Position numbers and translations under genes: made by a program
The notes under the pieces: model-generated
The model's input: the letters and a program-made list of their open reading frames with translations, nothing else
Database searches by the model: none
What the model was told of the DNA's origin: nothing
DNA from: Hyphomonas sediminis
Lineage (GTDB): Bacteria; Pseudomonadota; Alphaproteobacteria; Caulobacterales; Hyphomonadaceae
Length of the DNA: 64,000 bases
Assembly: GCF_019679475.1 (NCBI RefSeq)
Contig: NZ_JAIEZP010000001.1
Coordinates: 2,728,001-2,792,000, forward strand
Direction: 5' to 3'
In this document: in pieces, positions 15,903 through 24,235 of the stretch
How the letters are laid out: each line of letters opens with the position of its first letter
Position numbering within the stretch: the stretch's first letter is position 1

Positions 15903-17525
15903 TTACGGAATCGCAACGGCGTCCGGCAGTTCGAAACGCACCGAAGCCCCCGGACCAAGATCAATGCCAAGATAGAACCAGGCAACCGTGAGGATCACGC
16001 CCGACAGCAGCAGCCAGACCGAATAAGGCAGCATCAGTGCCGTGAGGCTGCCAAGGCCAAAGCCCTTCACCCAGCGCTGGGCAAAGATCAGGATCAGCGG
16101 GAAATACACCATGAGCGGCGTGATGATGTTGGTCGCGCCATCGCCCACGCGGTAGGCCGCCGTGGCGCCTTCTGGAGAGATACCGAGCAGCATAAGCATC
16201 GGCACAAGAACCGGCGCCATCAGCGCCCATTTGGCAGACGCCGAGCCGACGAACAGGTTCAGGAAACCAGTGAACAAAACCATCAGGCCAAGCACCACAG
16301 GCAGCGGCAGGCCGCTGGCCTCAATGGCGTTGGCGCCGTGAACGGCAGTGATGAAGCCAAGGTTCGACCAGCCGAACATCGCAACGAAGTGGGCCGCAGC
16401 GAATGCCAGGACGAGGTAATAGCCCATATCCTTCATGGCCTCGGCCATCATGGCGACGAGATCGCGGTGATTCTTGATGGTTCCGGCGGCTGCGCCATAG
16501 GCCCAGCCTGCGAACAGGAACATCAGAAAGAAGCCAGCGACCAGCGACTGGTAGAGCGGCGCCAGGGTGGCATGGATCGAGCAGTCACCCGCTTCGATTG
16601 TGCCAGGGGCACAGGCAGCTTCATTGATCAGGGGCGTGCCGGGACCAAAGGTCATGAACAGCCAGAGGCCAACAACGGCAAGCGAGGCCAGTCCGGCATA
16701 AGCGAGGCCTTTCTTCTGGCCGGCGTCCAGCGGCTTGTCTTCGTCGCCGAAATCCTTGGCCTGGGCTTCAGACGGGGTCCATTTGCCAAGACGCGGCTCG
16801 ACGATCTTGTCGGTGACGAACCAGATGAGCGGCAGGTAGATCACCATCAGGACGGTGATGAAGAACCAGTTGCCCGCAATATTCACATGCAGGCCGTCGA
16901 CGAGGCCGGAATTATCCACGGCTGTCTGGGTGATCCCAAAAAGCAGCGCGTCGAGCTGGCCGGGAGTGATGTTGGCGGAAAAACCGCCGGAAACACCGGC
17001 AAAAGCAGCAGCAATACCGGCAATCGGGTGGCGTCCGGCGGCGGCGAAGAGAATGCCGGCGAGCGGGATGAGCACCACATATCCTGCATCCGAAGCGTGG
17101 TTGGACAGCATCGCGATCAGCGCAACGACTGGCGTGAGCAGCGCTTTGGGGGCACCGCGAACGGCGGCACGCATGCCCGAAGAGAAGAGGCCGGAGCGCT
17201 CGGCCACCCCTGCCCCCATCATCACGACAAGCACATAGCCGAGCGGGTGGAAGTGGGTGAACGTGGCAGGCATCTGCACCCAGAGGCGCTGGATATTGTC
17301 GGGCGACAGGAGGCTGGCTGCTGTAACCACAACAGAAGTGCCGTCCTCGTTCAGCTGCGTCGGGTGGACGGCGGAAACGCCGAGCATGGCGCAGACAACC
17401 GAGATCAGGATCAGGATGCCGATCAGATAGAAGAACAGGAAAACCGGGTCAGGCAGTTTGTTGCCTGTTTTCTCGACAAAGCCGAGAAAACCTTTCTGTG
17501 TTGGCGCCACTTCCGTACCAGTCAT
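15903..17525 (-). CDS. AbgT-family transporter
   Basis: The 540-residue polytopic inner-membrane protein matches the AbgT family (p-aminobenzoyl-glutamate importers; some members export sulfonamides by proton motive force). Family landmarks are the N-terminal VEKTGNKLPDPVFLFFYLIG, ATFTHFHPLGYVLVVMMGAGVAERSGL, LLTPVVALIAMLSNHASDAGYVVLIPLAG and the C-terminal GSASAKWALMAPVLVPMLMLLGISPE hairpin region. It appears to be a single-gene unit. The actual substrate, folate breakdown products or drugs, cannot be told from sequence. Confidence 0.93.
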   Translation of the reverse strand: MTGTEVAPTQKGFLGFVEKTGNKLPDPVFLFFYLIGILILISVVCAMLGVSAVHPTQLNEDGTSVVVTAASLLSPDNIQRLWVQMPATFTHFHPLGYVLVVMMGAGVAERSGLFSSGMRAAVRGAPKALLTPVVALIAMLSNHASDAGYVVLIPLAGILFAAAGRHPIAGIAAAFAGVSGGFSANITPGQLDALLFGITQTAVDNSGLVDGLHVNIAGNWFFITVLMVIYLPLIWFVTDKIVEPRLGKWTPSEAQAKDFGDEDKPLDAGQKKGLAYAGLASLAVVGLWLFMTFGPGTPLINEAACAPGTIEAGDCSIHATLAPLYQSLVAGFFLMFLFAGWAYGAAAGTIKNHRDLVAMMAEAMKDMGYYLVLAFAAAHFVAMFGWSNLGFITAVHGANAIEASGLPLPVVLGLMVLFTGFLNLFVGSASAKWALMAPVLVPMLMLLGISPEGATAAYRVGDGATNIITPLMVYFPLILIFAQRWVKGFGLGSLTALMLPYSVWLLLSGVILTVAWFYLGIDLGPGASVRFELPDAVAIP

Positions 17526-17682
17526 TCGAACTCTCCCAGATTTCCCGGAAGGGACTGTGCGGATCGAGGCCCCGAAGGCAAGGATTTTCTGAGAATTTCA
17601 CAGGCCAGCGCTGCTGGCCGGAACGCACGCTTTGGGGCGTGGCCGGCGGGGTGCGCTGCGAGATGGGAAAGAGTTGAGGGAG

Positions 17683-17702
17683 ATCCCCGCCTTCGCGGGG
17701 AT
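17683..17702. repeat. Short palindromic repeat (ATCCCCGC type)
   Basis: ATCCCCGC (17683-17690), CTTC, GCGGGGAT (17695-17702) is a perfect 8-bp stem with a tetraloop, a common type of intergenic REP-like unit in alphaproteobacteria. It opens a cluster of such elements reaching to 18364. Confidence 0.6.
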
Positions 17703-17726
17703 GAGCGGAGGTTGGTTGGCGGGCGC

Positions 17727-18092
17727 TTAGGACGTGTCGGGGGCGAGCCCGCTGATCCTTCGACTTCGCTCAGGATGAGCTTCGGGAGGTGGGGTGTTTG
17801 AGGCGTCCCCAAAACGACAGGAAAACGCCAACGGGGCCTGGGCGAGGTTCGTCGGGAGATCGGATTCCCAGACGGGATCGCTCCATTCCGGTTTCGTGAG
17901 CGCTGGTTTCTTGTAGGCGCGCCAATGGTCGCCGACGCTGACGATGTGGATGCGGCCCCATTTGGTGACGGCGATGAGGAGGGTGCGAAGCTCGACATCC
18001 TGCCGTTTGAAGATCGCGCGCAGTTGCAGCCAGAGGTACGGCCAGAAGACTGGCAATACATGGGCATAGAGGCGGGCGATCTGGGGTGTCAT
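17727..18092 (-). CDS. Hypothetical protein ending in a repeat-derived tail
   Basis: The 121-residue product is not one I recognise. Its first 90 residues look like genuine coding sequence: an aromatic-rich N-terminal helix (ARLYAHVLPVFWPYLWLQLRAIF), then a strand-rich GRIHIVSVGDHWRAY region and a Trp/Pro-rich segment. The last 30 residues are translated from the 27-bp palindromic repeat at 17755-17781 (giving HPERSRR) and neighbouring repeat DNA. The original stop was probably displaced by insertion of the repeat. It may associate with the membrane through the first helix. The surrounding DNA is non-coding repeat sequence. Confidence 0.5.
   Translation of the reverse strand: MTPQIARLYAHVLPVFWPYLWLQLRAIFKRQDVELRTLLIAVTKWGRIHIVSVGDHWRAYKKPALTKPEWSDPVWESDLPTNLAQAPLAFSCRFGDASNTPPPEAHPERSRRISGLAPDTS
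17755..17781 (+). repeat. 27-bp repeat, copy 1
   Basis: The 27 bases from ATCCTTCGACTTCG to GGATGAGCT are identical to the copies at 18188-18214 and, inverted, at 18235-18261. This copy lies inside the 3' end of the hypothetical gene on the opposite strand. The family is widely scattered in alphaproteobacterial genomes and is recognisable because its translations read HPERSRR or LSEVEG. Confidence 0.8.
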
Positions 18093-18187
18093 CCCTGGCA
18101 GTATAAGTCAGCCGGCGGAGGGGTGGATACGATTGCGGGTTGTGGTGTGGGGACGGGCGATGAGGGGTGGATAGGGGTGCCCGCTCT

Positions 18188-18261
18188 ATCCTTCGACTTC
18201 GCTCAGGATGAGCTCCGAAATGCTGTGCCCAAGAAGCTCATCCTGAGCGAAGTCGAAGGAT
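18188..18261. repeat. Inverted pair of the 27-bp repeat (copies 2 and 3)
   Basis: Copy 2 (18188-18214) and copy 3 (18235-18261) are exact reverse complements separated by 20 bp, so the region can form a 27-bp cruciform or RNA stem. This paired, head-to-head arrangement is typical of mobile REP/REPIN-type elements. The non-coding gap 18093-18479 holds this pair, two further hairpin families, and nothing that looks like a gene. Confidence 0.8.
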
Positions 18262-18278
18262 GGGTGGGCTTTGCTGGG

Positions 18279-18308
18279 TCCCGGTCTTCGCTTGCAGCGA
18301 AACCGGGA
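18279..18308. repeat. Long interrupted hairpin repeat (TCCCGGT type)
   Basis: TCCCGGT (18279-18285) pairs with ACCGGGA (18302-18308), and inside it TTCGCT pairs with AGCGAA around TGC. Only C18286 is unpaired. It belongs to a different repeat family from the 27-bp element. Confidence 0.6.
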
Positions 18309-18343
18309 TGACGGGCCCAGAGGGCGGAAGGCCCTCACCCCGG

Positions 18344-18364
18344 CCCTCTCCCAGAGGGAGAGGG
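18344..18364. repeat. Hairpin repeat CCCTCTCCC-AGA-GGGAGAGGG
   Basis: A perfect 9-bp stem with a 3-base loop, embedded in CCCTCACCCCGGCCCTC context. This exact type of element occurs between genes in many proteobacteria. It closes the repeat cluster. Confidence 0.65.
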
Positions 18365-18440
18365 GGGCGCGTTGTGTCTGGGGGCGTCGTTGTGGGTACA
18401 AACAGTGTCAGACAGTGACTTTTTGGGACTTTTCGGGGAC

Positions 18441-18471
18441 GGCGCGGACCGATTTGTGCCCGGTCCGCGCC
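18441..18471 (-). terminator. Hairpin following the GST gene
   Basis: GGCGCGGACC (18441-18450) and GGTCCGCGCC (18462-18471) form a perfect 10-bp stem 8 bp beyond the GST stop codon on the minus strand. There is no T-run, so it may block exonucleases or act as a weak terminator. Confidence 0.5.
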
Positions 18472-18479
18472 GCGTGATG

Positions 18480-19091
18480 TCAGGCGGCGGCCATGTGCCA
18501 GTTTTCGAGTTCCATGACTGTGGCCTGCCAGGGGAGGTCTGCGAGGCGGGCAAGCCAGTCATGGATCAGGGGGTCGTCCGGCGTCGATTCCTTGAACCAG
18601 AAGAAAGGCGAGGCGCAGAGGATGTCTGCCGCCGTGAGACGGTCGCCCATCAGCCACGGCCCCCGCTCCAGCGCGCGGCAGAGGCGATCGGTCAACTCCG
18701 GCATACCGCGATAGGTGGCGTGGAGAAGCGGGTGATCGATACCGGCATAGGCATGGAGGATGACAGGCTCCATCACGCCGGCATACCAGGTCATCCAGGA
18801 GAGGAAGCGGCCACGCTCCGGATCGCCCGCCGGGACGGTGTATTCCGCTGCCGGGAAGAGGTCTGCCAGGTAGAGCATGATGGCGGCGCTTTCCCAGATC
18901 TCGACGCCATCATGGATGAGCAGCGGCACCTTGCCTTCGGGATGGGGATTGAGGGGATCGCGCCCGCCTGAGCCATCCTGACGGGGGATGGAGACGATGC
19001 GGATGGTGACGCGGTCCGCAATGCCCATCGCATAGATGAGATCGAGAATGCGGGTCGAGCGGGAATGGGGGGAGTGATAGAGGATGAGCAT
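18480..19091 (-). CDS. Glutathione S-transferase family protein
   Basis: The 203-residue cytosolic protein has an N-terminal thioredoxin-like GST domain (MLILYHSPHSRSTRILDLI; the catalytic Ser is probably in SPHSRS, about residues 7-12) with the cis-Pro loop GKVPLLIHDG and the ES motif EIWESAAIMLYLAD. A C-terminal all-helical domain contains GDRLTAADILCASPFFW. An AAGGAAC lies before the ATG. It is divergent from a WYL-domain regulator gene, with an operator-like palindrome between them, so it is probably the regulator's target. The substrate is unknown. Confidence 0.9.
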   Translation of the reverse strand: MLILYHSPHSRSTRILDLIYAMGIADRVTIRIVSIPRQDGSGGRDPLNPHPEGKVPLLIHDGVEIWESAAIMLYLADLFPAAEYTVPAGDPERGRFLSWMTWYAGVMEPVILHAYAGIDHPLLHATYRGMPELTDRLCRALERGPWLMGDRLTAADILCASPFFWFKESTPDDPLIHDWLARLADLPWQATVMELENWHMAAA

Positions 19092-19160
19092 TTGGGGGTT
19101 CCTTCACAGTCTCCCGAGCGCCGACTTGCCGGGCTCGGCATGGGGACACTATGGTGGCCC

Positions 19161-19185
19161 CCTCCTGACAGTTTTCGTCAGGAGG
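19161..19185. promoter_or_regulatory. Operator-like inverted repeat between GST and WYL-regulator genes
   Basis: CCTCCTGAC (19161-19169), AGTTTTC, GTCAGGAGG (19177-19185) is a perfect 9-bp inverted repeat in the 113-bp divergent intergenic region, 20 bp before the regulator start codon. Its position suits a site through which the regulator controls both itself and the GST gene. Confidence 0.6.
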
Positions 19186-19204
19186 CTTTCTGTAAGGTCT
19201 GCCC

Positions 19205-19897
19205 ATGGCCCGCACTGACCGTCTCTTCCGATTGCTGCACCTGATGCGCACCCTGCCCCAGCCTGTGACGGCGGCGCGGCTAGCGCAGGAGACTGAAGTT
19301 TCCGAACGGGCGATCTACCGCGACATTGGCGCGCTGAGGGCCGCCGGGGCGCGGATCGAGGGCGAGGCGGGCTATGGCTATGTGCTGGCCGAAGACCCGG
19401 CCCTGCCGCCGCAAAGCTTTACCCGGATCGAGATTGAAGCGCTGATGATTGGCCTGGCCGAGGCACGCAATTCCGGCGACCAGCAGATAGCCGAAGCGGC
19501 CCAGAAGGCGCTGGCCAAGGTAATCGCCACCCTGCCCGAGCGCCAGCAGCGCGAAGCGACGCATGCGGTGCATTTCGTGTTTCGGGGCAACCGGCGCGAG
19601 GTGCCCGCGCGCGACCTGGCGCTGATCCGCGCAGCGTGCTGGGAAGAAGAGGCGTTGCGCCTTTCCTATCGCGACGAGGCAGGCGCGGCGACAGAACGGA
19701 TCGTCCTTCCCCTGACGATTCTCTACGCAGAGAAAGTGCTGGTGCTGCTGGCCTGGTGCCGCCTGCGCGATGACTGGCGCAGTTTTCGCATCGACCGGAT
19801 CGCCGCGGCAGAGAAGACCGGGGAAAGCTTCCGGCCACGCCGGGTGGGCCTGCTGCGCGACTATATTGCGCGGATGGAGGCCCGGCGGGGGAACTGA
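19205..19897 (+). CDS. YafY-type transcriptional regulator (HTH plus WYL domain)
   Basis: The 230-residue protein has an N-terminal helix-turn-helix (RLFRLLHLMRTL, then TAARLAQETEVSERAIYRDIGAL at about 18-40) and a beta-hairpin GYGYVLAED wing. A C-terminal WYL domain spans about residues 130-215, with LRLSYRD and an LLAWCRLRDDWRSFRIDRI segment. WYL domains bind small ligands or nucleic acid, and family members are usually repressors of the divergent gene. Here that gene is a GST, so the ligand could be an electrophile or its conjugate; this is inference. Confidence 0.92.
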   Translation: MARTDRLFRLLHLMRTLPQPVTAARLAQETEVSERAIYRDIGALRAAGARIEGEAGYGYVLAEDPALPPQSFTRIEIEALMIGLAEARNSGDQQIAEAAQKALAKVIATLPERQQREATHAVHFVFRGNRREVPARDLALIRAACWEEEALRLSYRDEAGAATERIVLPLTILYAEKVLVLLAWCRLRDDWRSFRIDRIAAAEKTGESFRPRRVGLLRDYIARMEARRGN

Positions 19898-19908
19898 TCC
19901 CCCGCGCC

Positions 19909-21510
19909 CTATTTCTGCATGGCGGCGGCGATTTCGGGGCGGTCTTCAGCGGTTTCTAGATAGGCCGGAGACGGGCGCAGCAGGGTCGCCTGTTCATAGG
20001 CATAGCCATAGGCGAGGATGTGGGCATCGGCGCCGCGCGCGCCCATGAAGGAGACGCCGATGGGAATGCCGTGCACCTCGCCCATGGGCACGGTGAGGTG
20101 GGGATAGCCTGCCACGGCGGCGAGGAAGCCCGCCCCGGCCCAATCGGGCCAGACATCGCCATTGACCGGATCAACTCGCGGCGAAACCGGGCCGGAGGGC
20201 GAGACGAGCACGTCGACATCAAACTCTGCCAACATACGGTCTATGCCGTTTTCACGGGCGGTGGTTTGCACGAGGCGGAGGGCCTCGACATACGCCTCAT
20301 CCGTGAGCGGACCGAGGGCATCGGACTCCTCGAAGAGATCCTGCCCGAAGAGCGGCAGTTCTTCTTCGCCGTTGAGCAGGTTGAACGCGATCACATCGCT
20401 GAGCGAGCGGGTTTCAACGCCGGGCGCGGCATCGGCCAGATAGGCGTTGAGGCTGTCCTTGAACTCGTATTCCAGCACCCGCAGCGAGGCGGGCCAGAAT
20501 TCGCCGGGAATATCGTTCTCTTCAATCTCGACGAGAGTTGCGCCGAGCTGGCGCATCTCGCGCAATGCCTTGTCGAAATTGGCGATGATGTCCGGATTGG
20601 AGCCCTGCGCAGCGCGCAGGACGCCGATGCGTTTGCCTTTCAGGGCGGCGCCGGAGAGATGCTCTGTGTAGTCTACCTCATCAGGCGCCATGGCATTCAT
20701 CAGCAGCGCGGCGCCGGTGACGGTTTTCGTCATCGGGCCGGCGGTATCCTGGCTGGGCGAGATGGGCACGATGCCCGTTTGCGGAATGAGGCCGACGGTG
20801 GGCTTGAAGCCGACGAGGCCGTTTACATTCGACGGGCAGATGATGGAGCCGTTGGTTTCCGTGCCGACGCCGCCAGTAGCGAGCGAAGCGGCGATGGCGG
20901 CGCCTGTGCCCGAACTCGACCCGCAGGGGGACCGGTCGAGCATATGCGGATTACGAACCTGTCCGCCCACGGATGACCATCCGCTGATGGAATTGTTGGA
21001 GCGGAAGTTTGCCCATTGGCTGAGATTGGTCTTGCCGAGGATGATGGCGCCTTGTGCGCGCAGGCCAGCGACGAGCGGGCTGTCGCGGCCTGTGATGTTG
21101 TCCTTCAGGGCAAGGGAGCCTGCCGTGGTGGCCATCGGGTCCAGCGACTCGATATTGTCCTTGAGGAGGATGGGCACGCCGTCGAGCGGGCCGAGCGCGG
21201 CGCCGGATGCGCGGCGGGCATCAGACGCGGCGGCCTGGGCGAGCGCATCGGGATTGACGACGAGGATGGACTGGAGGCGCGGGCCGGCACGGTCGATGGC
21301 CTCGATGCGGGCGAGATAGGCGCGCGTGAGCCCAACCGAAGTCATCTCGCCGGACGCCAGTTCGCCGGAGATTTCCGGCAAGGTCTTCGCCAGCATGGCA
21401 TCGGCCACGTAAGAGGGCGGCGCCGCGATGGGCGCAGGCGTTTCCGGCGAAGCGGCCACGGGCGTGCCGCAGGCGGCAAGCGCGAGCGCGGCGGTGATGG
21501 TGTGTTTCAT
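19909..21510 (-). CDS. Amidase-signature family lipoprotein
   Basis: The 533-residue protein has a lipoprotein signal (L11-A-A-C14) and a full amidase-signature domain with the Ser-cisSer-Lys triad. Lys117 lies in PILLKDN, the cis-Ser in the CGSSSGTGAA loop (196-205) and the nucleophile is Ser222 in GTETNGS. Family enzymes hydrolyse C-N bonds of amides; exported, lipidated versions are uncommon compared with the cytosolic GatA type and may act on peptides or cell-wall amides. AGAGGGGCTCG precedes the ATG. It converges on the WYL regulator gene, 11 bp apart. Confidence 0.9.
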   Translation of the reverse strand: MKHTITAALALAACGTPVAASPETPAPIAAPPSYVADAMLAKTLPEISGELASGEMTSVGLTRAYLARIEAIDRAGPRLQSILVVNPDALAQAAASDARRASGAALGPLDGVPILLKDNIESLDPMATTAGSLALKDNITGRDSPLVAGLRAQGAIILGKTNLSQWANFRSNNSISGWSSVGGQVRNPHMLDRSPCGSSSGTGAAIAASLATGGVGTETNGSIICPSNVNGLVGFKPTVGLIPQTGIVPISPSQDTAGPMTKTVTGAALLMNAMAPDEVDYTEHLSGAALKGKRIGVLRAAQGSNPDIIANFDKALREMRQLGATLVEIEENDIPGEFWPASLRVLEYEFKDSLNAYLADAAPGVETRSLSDVIAFNLLNGEEELPLFGQDLFEESDALGPLTDEAYVEALRLVQTTARENGIDRMLAEFDVDVLVSPSGPVSPRVDPVNGDVWPDWAGAGFLAAVAGYPHLTVPMGEVHGIPIGVSFMGARGADAHILAYGYAYEQATLLRPSPAYLETAEDRPEIAAAMQK

Positions 21511-21583
21511 CGAGCCCCTCTCCCAACCCTGTTCAGGGCCGGGAGAGTAGCAAGGGTTACGCGCGCGGCAAGGCCGCCCGGCG

Positions 21584-23248
21584 TTAGCGCGAGAACTTCT
21601 TGAACTTCAGGCGCTTCGGATTCACGGCGTCTTCGCCGAGGCGGCGTTTCTTGTCTTCGAGGTAGGACGAGAAGTCGCCTTCGAACCATTCGACATGGGA
21701 GTCGCCCTCGAAGGCGAGGATGTGGGTGGCCATACGGTCCAGGAACCAGCGGTCGTGCGAGATGATGACGGCGCAGCCTGGGAAGTTGTCGAGGCCCTCT
21801 TCGAGCGCCTGCAGGGTTTCCACGTCGAGGTCGTTGGTCGGTTCGTCGAGCAGCAGGAGGTTGTGGCTGCCGCGCAGCATCTTGGCGAGGTGGACGCGGT
21901 TGCGCTCACCGCCCGAGAGGATGCCGACTTTCTTCTGCTGGTCGGTGCCCTTGAAGTTGAAGGCGCCGACATAGGCGCGCGACATGACCGAGACGCCGCC
22001 GAGGTCGATAAGGTCGGTGCCGCCGGAAATCTCTTCCCAGATGTTCTTGTTGGGATCGAGCTTGTCGCGGCTCTGGTCGACATAGCCGATCTTGACCGTT
22101 TCGCCGACGCGCATGACGCCGGAATCGGGCTGTTCCTGGCCGAGGATCATCTTGAACAGGGTGGACTTACCCGCGCCGTTCGGACCGATGACGCCGACGA
22201 TACCGCCGGGCGGCAGCTTGAAGTTCAGGTTTTCGATCAGCACATTGTCGCCGAAGGCCTTGCTGAGCCCTTCGGCCTCAAGCACGACACCGCCCAGACG
22301 GGGGCCGGGGGGAATGCGGATCTGCGCCGTCATCACCTTCTCGCGCTCTGCCTCGGACGCCATCTTCTCATAGGCGTTGATACGGGCCTTGGATTTGGCC
22401 TGACGCGCCTTCTGGCCTGAACGGACCCACTCAAGTTCCTTGGCAAGAGTGCGCTTGCGACCGACATCGTCGCGCGCTTCCTGCTCCATGCGCTTGGCTT
22501 TCTGCTCCACCCAGGAGGAGTAGTTGCCCTGGAAGGGCACGCCGCGGCCACGGTCGAGCTCGAGAATCCAGCTGGTGATGTCGTCCAGGAAGTAACGGTC
22601 GTGGGTGACGAGGATGACGCAGCCGGGGAAGTTGATGAGGTAGTTCTGCAGCCAGGCGACGGTTTCGGCGTCGAGGTGGTTGGTCGGTTCGTCCATCAGG
22701 ATCATGTCGGGCTTCGAGAGAAGCAGCTGACAGATGGCGACGCGGCGGACTTCACCGCCCGACAGTTTCGACACGTCTGCATCGTTGTCCGGGCAGCGCA
22801 GGGCGTTCATCGCCATTTCGATCTTGGAGTCGATGTCCCAGGCATCAGCAGCGTCGATCTGCTCCTGCAGCTTGGTCATCTCTTCCATGAGCTCGTCGGA
22901 ATAGTCTTCGCCGAGCTTGTTCGAGATCTCGTTGAACTTGTCGAGCATCTGCTTTTCCGGGCAGGCGGCAGCGACGTTTTCAAACGCGGTGAGGGCCGGA
23001 TCGAGCTTCGGCTCCTGCGGGAGGTAGCCGACCTTGATGCCTTCGGCGGCCCAGGCTTCGCCGATATAGTCCTTGTCCACGCCCGCCATGATGCGCAGCA
23101 GGGTCGATTTACCCGAGCCGTTGACGCCGACCACACCGATCTTGGCGTCCGGGAGGAAGTTCAGGTGGATGTTTTCAAACACCTTCTTGCCACCGGGATA
23201 GGACTTGGTGAGGCCCTGCATGTGGTAAACGATCTGGGGACCGGCCAT
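21584..23248 (-). CDS. ettA: Energy-dependent translational throttle protein EttA (ABC-F)
   Basis: The 554-residue ABC-F ATPase binds the ribosomal E site and gates entry into elongation according to the ATP/ADP ratio. It has two ABC domains, each with Walker A (GVNGSGKST; GPNGAGKST) and LSGGE signature, joined by the basic linker with the EttA-typical arm, and no transmembrane segment. The N-terminus QIVYHMQGLTKSYPGGKKVF is characteristic of EttA. I chose the ATG at 23248, which has AAAGGA about 9 bases upstream. Upstream in-frame starts add residues that do not belong to the family. Confidence 0.95.
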   Translation of the reverse strand: MAGPQIVYHMQGLTKSYPGGKKVFENIHLNFLPDAKIGVVGVNGSGKSTLLRIMAGVDKDYIGEAWAAEGIKVGYLPQEPKLDPALTAFENVAAACPEKQMLDKFNEISNKLGEDYSDELMEEMTKLQEQIDAADAWDIDSKIEMAMNALRCPDNDADVSKLSGGEVRRVAICQLLLSKPDMILMDEPTNHLDAETVAWLQNYLINFPGCVILVTHDRYFLDDITSWILELDRGRGVPFQGNYSSWVEQKAKRMEQEARDDVGRKRTLAKELEWVRSGQKARQAKSKARINAYEKMASEAEREKVMTAQIRIPPGPRLGGVVLEAEGLSKAFGDNVLIENLNFKLPPGGIVGVIGPNGAGKSTLFKMILGQEQPDSGVMRVGETVKIGYVDQSRDKLDPNKNIWEEISGGTDLIDLGGVSVMSRAYVGAFNFKGTDQQKKVGILSGGERNRVHLAKMLRGSHNLLLLDEPTNDLDVETLQALEEGLDNFPGCAVIISHDRWFLDRMATHILAFEGDSHVEWFEGDFSSYLEDKKRRLGEDAVNPKRLKFKKFSR

Positions 23249-23431
23249 GGGCATTGGTTCCTTTGCGAAGCTGGGAGTTAATTCTGCTGGGCGCGATGTG
23301 GCCTGCTGCGCGCAGAAGATCAAGCGATACGCAGCTTATCGGGCGCAGTCAGAGTCCCGCAAACACGGGTTTTTCGCTTGTGCACCCGCCGGGGGAACGG
23401 CATCTGGGACGGCAGACCATGGGGAAACGAG

Positions 23432-24184
23432 ATGGCGGACGCGAAAACCGGCTCAAAAGGCTTTGGCGACGATGACATGACGCAGGTCTCGGGCTGGGAC
23501 GCGCTGCTGGACGACCTGTTCGGCCTGAATGTGCGGGCATTGCGGACGGTTGGCATGTCGGTGATTTCGCCGGCGAAGCTGTTTACGGCGGCGCGGGACG
23601 CAGACTGGCTGGGCCGGTACACCCCCTCGATCCGCCTCGTTTTCACGATGATCGCCGCAGTGGTGTTCCTCAAATTCCTGTGGGTGAACGATACATCGGG
23701 CCTGTTTGCCTACACCCAGCGCACGATGGAGGCGATGGGGACCGAATTTCCGGGGATGACTTATGAGGAGGCGACGCGAGACTATCTGGCGGCGCTGCTG
23801 GTGACCTATCCATTCACCTATTTCGGCTGCCATGCAGTGTTTTCGCTGCTGCTGAACATCTGGGGCAAGGGCACGCCCCTGCCCGTGCGCATTCGCCTGT
23901 ATTTCGCGACGCTGTTGCCGGTGATGCTGATGGGCGTGATGATGACGGTGGCGTATTCATATGTGACGGCGGACCAGATGGACATGTGGACGGCGGTCGG
24001 CCTGATCGTGATGCTGGTGATATATATCACCACCGTGATCCGGGGGCTGGAGCCGGTTTACAGCCTGGGGCAGCGGATATGGCGGGGCCTGCTGGCGGGC
24101 ATTGTGATTGGCATTGCAGACCTGGCTGTCGCGCTGGTTTCCTCCACCTGGGCGGTGACTGTTCTCAACGCCAGCGCGACCTAG
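23432..24184 (+). CDS. Polytopic membrane protein of unknown function
   Basis: The 250-residue protein begins MADAKTGSKGFGDDD and has an amphipathic cytosolic segment (ALRTVGMSVISPAKLFTAAR) before about five transmembrane helices. The first helices lie near residues 65-82 and 118-140, and further helices follow to the C-terminus. The order of an N-terminal interfacial helix, a YTPSIRL segment and a helix bundle recalls DUF3667-type membrane proteins but lacks their zinc ribbon, so I leave it unassigned. GGGGA precedes the ATG at 23432. It starts in the same intergenic region as ettA, in the opposite direction. Confidence 0.75.
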   Translation: MADAKTGSKGFGDDDMTQVSGWDALLDDLFGLNVRALRTVGMSVISPAKLFTAARDADWLGRYTPSIRLVFTMIAAVVFLKFLWVNDTSGLFAYTQRTMEAMGTEFPGMTYEEATRDYLAALLVTYPFTYFGCHAVFSLLLNIWGKGTPLPVRIRLYFATLLPVMLMGVMMTVAYSYVTADQMDMWTAVGLIVMLVIYITTVIRGLEPVYSLGQRIWRGLLAGIVIGIADLAVALVSSTWAVTVLNASAT

Positions 24185-24235
24185 GGCGCAGATGCGGGAG
24201 ATGACAGGGGCGGAATCTCCGTTAGTGTCCCGGCC

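Noticed and set aside
17683-18364. CRISPR array
   Set aside because: Only three identical copies of one repeat occur, at irregular distances and in both orientations, mixed with other hairpin families, and no cas genes are present.
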